Notes under the pieces: model-generated
Told to the model about the DNA's origin: nothing
Databases searched by the model: none
Seen by the model: the letters and a program-made list of their open reading frames with translations, nothing else
Shown: in pieces, positions 5,033 to 5,480 of the stretch
Numbering within the stretch: the first letter of the stretch is position 1
Layout: each line of letters starts with the position of its first letter
Assembly: GCA_030052355.1 (NCBI GenBank)
Contig: JASIGS010000116.1
Coordinates: 1-5,480, forward strand
Direction of reading: 5' to 3'
DNA from: Streptosporangiaceae bacterium
GTDB taxonomy: Bacteria; Actinomycetota; Actinomycetes; Streptosporangiales; Streptosporangiaceae
Length of the DNA: 5,480 nt
Position numbers and translations under genes: made by a program

Positions 5033-5480
5033 ATGAAGAAAATCCTCGTCACCCTCATCGCCCTGGCCTGCGCCGCCGCGCTGGCCAGCGGTCTCGCGAT
5101 TACGGCTGCCCAGGCGAGCGCGGGCAGGCCGGGTCAGGCTAGCGCCAGCGACAAGGAGACGTTCGGGTTCGTCAACACGGTGGTCGGCTCGACAAAGGTC
5201 AGCACGCTGGCAATCGGCGTGTTTACCGATGGCGGCTACACCGTGCCCGGCAAGCTGAACGCGACCACCTTGCGCGCCACCGACAAGGTGGTCTTCCCGA
5301 CCGGGTCCTTCGACGTGAACGAGCACGTCACGAGCCAGTACCTGCCGGTACCCACCGCCCAGTGCCTGGTGCACGAGACCATCCGCGGCACTTACACGCT
5401 CGGCAGCGGCAGCGGGTCCTTCAAGGGCATCAGCGGGTCTGGCACGTTCCTGACCTACATGAACGGCGTACTCAGCAGCA
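5033..5480 (+). CDS. Secreted protein with signal peptide, probable beta-barrel (partial, runs off right edge)
   Basis: The first 149 residues are visible. MKK plus a hydrophobic stretch (residues 4-25) and an A-S-A cleavage site (28-30) form a classical Sec signal peptide, so the mature protein is exported. The mature part has many short alternating strands with Gly-rich turns: FGFVNTVVG, LAIGVFTDGGY, KVVFPTGSFDVNEH, a single cysteine at 111, RGTYTLGSGSGSFKGISGSGTF. The pattern GTYTLGxGxGxFKGIxGxG recurs in small secreted actinobacterial proteins of uncharacterised function that resemble allene-oxide-cyclase or lipocalin-like barrels. I recognise the pattern but not a named family. The GGGAG site five bases upstream fixes the start. 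It lies 88 bases after the membrane-protein gene in the same direction; whether it belongs to the mau-like operon is open. Confidence 0.8.
   Translation, partial: MKKILVTLIALACAAALASGLAITAAQASAGRPGQASASDKETFGFVNTVVGSTKVSTLAIGVFTDGGYTVPGKLNATTLRATDKVVFPTGSFDVNEHVTSQYLPVPTAQCLVHETIRGTYTLGSGSGSFKGISGSGTFLTYMNGVLSS

Noticed and set aside
4350..5036. Plus-strand 228-codon frame overlapping the membrane-protein gene
   Set aside because: Its product is Arg/Gly/Pro-rich with no membrane helices and poor GC bias at third positions; the frame from 4402 to 4944 encodes clear hydrophobic segments.
1..5480. CRISPR array, insertion sequence or integrase attachment site
   Set aside because: No spaced direct repeats of CRISPR type, no transposase-like coding sequence and no terminal inverted repeats were seen; the only tandem repeat is the two-copy unit at 4993-5024.

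Overview
The window comes from a high-GC Gram-positive bacterium, almost certainly an actinomycete. GC is very high, coding frames have nearly all G or C in third positions, several genes start with GTG, and the topoisomerase subunit at the left edge closely resembles the Streptomyces type from the MARR N-terminus onward. I cannot name the genus.

Left part (1-1838, minus strand): the N-terminal half of a type IIA topoisomerase A subunit (ParC/GyrA type) runs off the left edge. It is preceded on the same strand by a GNAT-family N-acetyltransferase gene. The 57-base gap between them holds a strong hairpin. A 130-base divergent intergenic region (1839-1968) carries the acetyltransferase ribosome binding site and a plausible sigma-70-type promoter pointing right.

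Centre (1969-4944, plus strand): a compact cluster resembling the accessory part of a methylamine-utilisation (mau) locus. In order it encodes a membrane-anchored thioredoxin-fold protein that lacks the CXXC cysteines; a MauE/DoxX-type membrane protein with a CxCFG motif; a second membrane-anchored thioredoxin-fold protein with an intact CPSC site (GTGA stop/start overlap); a Tat-signal protein with 18 cysteines in 86 residues, loosely like the methylamine dehydrogenase light chain; and a multi-pass membrane protein. In the classical mau system, MauD and MauE are needed to form the disulfide-rich light chain outside the cytoplasm. By analogy this looks like an oxidative folding or redox cassette dedicated to the cysteine-rich protein. 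No large subunit (MauB) or MauG is visible here.

The most unusual point is in the last membrane-protein gene. Its best reading frame starts at GTG 4279 and is crossed by one in-frame TGA at 4351-4353. The frame stays coding-like on both sides (GC at nearly every third position), and the usable downstream start has its Shine-Dalgarno-like sequence directly abutting it. From memory, relatives have a cysteine (SPCG) at this place. A stem with a GGTC loop follows 38 nt later. This could be a selenocysteine codon, a nonsense mutation, a sequence error, or two separate genes; the sequence alone cannot decide.

Right part (4945-5480, plus strand): a short intergenic region with a GC-rich hairpin and a 16-bp tandem repeat ending in A-tracts, then the start of a secreted protein with a clear signal peptide, cut off by the window edge.
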